A stretch of DNA of 6,156 nt from Clostridia bacterium (GTDB taxonomy: Bacteria; Bacillota; Clostridia; Oscillospirales; CAG-382): positions 1 to 6,156 of the forward strand of contig JAGCNA010000236.1 in NCBI GenBank assembly GCA_017646185.1, read 5' to 3'. The position numbers were made by a program, and so were the translations under genes. Shown piece after piece: positions 5,612 through 6,156 of this stretch. The notes under the pieces are model-generated. The model did not search any database and was not told the origin of the DNA. It saw only the letters and a list, made by a program, of their open reading frames with translations. The stretch's first letter is position 1, and every line of letters starts with the position of its first letter.

Positions 5612-6052
5612 ATGAAAAAAGTAAATATGTATACCGACGGCGCCTGCCGCGGCAACCCCGGACCCGGCGGATACGGAGTTATACTGGAATATAACGGACA
5701 CCGCAAAAACCTTTCCGGCGGCGAAAAAAGCACCACCAACAACCGTATGGAGCTTATGGCGGCAATAGTGGGAATGGAGGCTTTGAAGGAAGCCTGCGAA
5801 ATTACTCTGTGCAGCGATTCAAAGTATCTTATAGATGCACTTGAAAAAGGCTGGTTGGAAAGCTGGCGGGCAAAGGGCTGGAAAAAGGCGGATAAAAAGC
5901 CGGTTTTAAACCCCGACCTTTGGCAAAGAATATACGAGCTTATAAATTACCACACCGTTCATACCGTATGGATAAAGGGCCACGACGGACATCCCGAAAA
6001 CGAGGAATGCGACCGTATGGCAACCGAGGAAGCAGACAAATTCAAGCAGTAA
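5612..6052 (+). CDS. rnhA: Ribonuclease HI
   Basis: A 146-residue RNase HI that cuts the RNA strand of RNA:DNA hybrids, with roles in primer and R-loop removal. The catalytic residues match E. coli RNase HI: Asp9 in YTDGACRGNPGPGG, Glu47 in NNRMEL, Asp69 in CSDSKY, His124 in IKGHDGH, and Asp134 in ECDRMA. The basic handle is present (GWLESWRAKGWKKADKKP, 80-97). The usual GHAGHPENE is GHDGHPENE here, a mild change next to the catalytic His. The ATG at 5612 is chosen over an in-frame GTG at 5603: the protein then begins at the conserved first strand, and GGTGA (5602-5606) serves as the ribosome binding site. It starts one base after the dnaC stop. Confidence 0.96.
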   Translation: MKKVNMYTDGACRGNPGPGGYGVILEYNGHRKNLSGGEKSTTNNRMELMAAIVGMEALKEACEITLCSDSKYLIDALEKGWLESWRAKGWKKADKKPVLNPDLWQRIYELINYHTVHTVWIKGHDGHPENEECDRMATEEADKFKQ

Positions 6053-6064
6053 AGAAGGTAAAAC

Positions 6065-6156
6065 GTGGAATTCAAATATAATCACGATATGCATATACAC
6101 ACCCGTCTTTCTCCCTGCTCGGGGGACGATGGGCAGACTTGTGAGCGTATACTTGA
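6065..6156 (+). CDS. PHP-domain protein, N-terminus only (partial)
   Basis: About 30 codons of a reading frame that stays open to the window's end. The residues include HDMHIHTRLSPCSGDD (7-22), the metal-binding HxH motif I of PHP domains, followed by a Ser-Pro-Cys-Ser loop. PHP proteins include histidinol phosphatase, phosphoesterases acting on nucleotides or sugars, and the polymerase-associated domain of PolC/DnaE. The opening residues suit a stand-alone PHP hydrolase, but the class cannot be told from this fragment. The GTG start at 6065 is supported by GAAGG (6054-6058), six bases upstream. It follows rnhA by 12 bases and is probably the next gene of the same operon. Confidence 0.82.
   Translation, partial: MEFKYNHDMHIHTRLSPCSGDDGQTCERIL

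Noticed and set aside
1..6156. CRISPR array, tRNA, insertion sequence or defence system
   Set aside because: No regularly spaced direct repeats, cloverleaf folds, transposase motifs or defence-protein signatures were seen on either strand.

Overview
The window looks like chromosomal DNA from a Gram-positive, Clostridia-type Firmicute (Bacillota). I infer this from four things: a DnaD-domain protein next to a DnaC/DnaI-type helicase loader, a DUF1934 (YwiB-like) gene beside murI, strong AGGAGG-type ribosome binding sites with some GTG starts, and near-consensus sigma-A promoters. A species cannot be named. I see no mobile element, CRISPR array, tRNA or rRNA, and no sign of recent transfer.

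Left part (1-755). On the minus strand a textbook promoter (TTGACA-N17-TATAAT, 179-207) starts an RNA leader that I read as a ZTP/ZMP riboswitch (pfl motif, about 95-172). It is followed by a rho-independent terminator whose 5' arm overlaps the aptamer's P3 hairpin. After that come a ribosome binding site and the first five codons of a gene that leaves the window at position 1. By family precedent that gene should belong to purine or folate/one-carbon metabolism, but its product cannot be identified from five codons. Upstream of this unit, on the same strand, is a small lipoprotein gene (254-586) with its own promoter (621-649). No gap of more than 300 bases lacks a gene; the 18-253 gap is filled by the riboswitch unit.

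Right part (688-6156). A plus-strand promoter with an extended -10 (688-717) begins a compact operon running to the window's end. The order is SIR2-family deacylase, D-alanine--D-alanine ligase, glutamate racemase, DUF1934 protein, DnaD-domain protein, DnaC-type helicase loader, ribonuclease HI, and the start of a PHP-domain protein. Junctions run from 4-base ATGA overlaps to a 15-base gap, and no internal terminator is visible, so the eight genes are probably co-transcribed.

Functionally the operon joins two themes. Ddl and MurI supply D-Ala-D-Ala and D-Glu for the peptidoglycan stem peptide. DnaD, DnaC and RNase HI serve replication initiation or restart and removal of RNA:DNA hybrids. A NAD-dependent protein deacylase leads the operon. 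The grouping is a plausible growth housekeeping operon. The best non-coding signal is the ZTP riboswitch with its terminator and an extra complementary arm beyond the U-tract. I did not find a convincing wholly new system.
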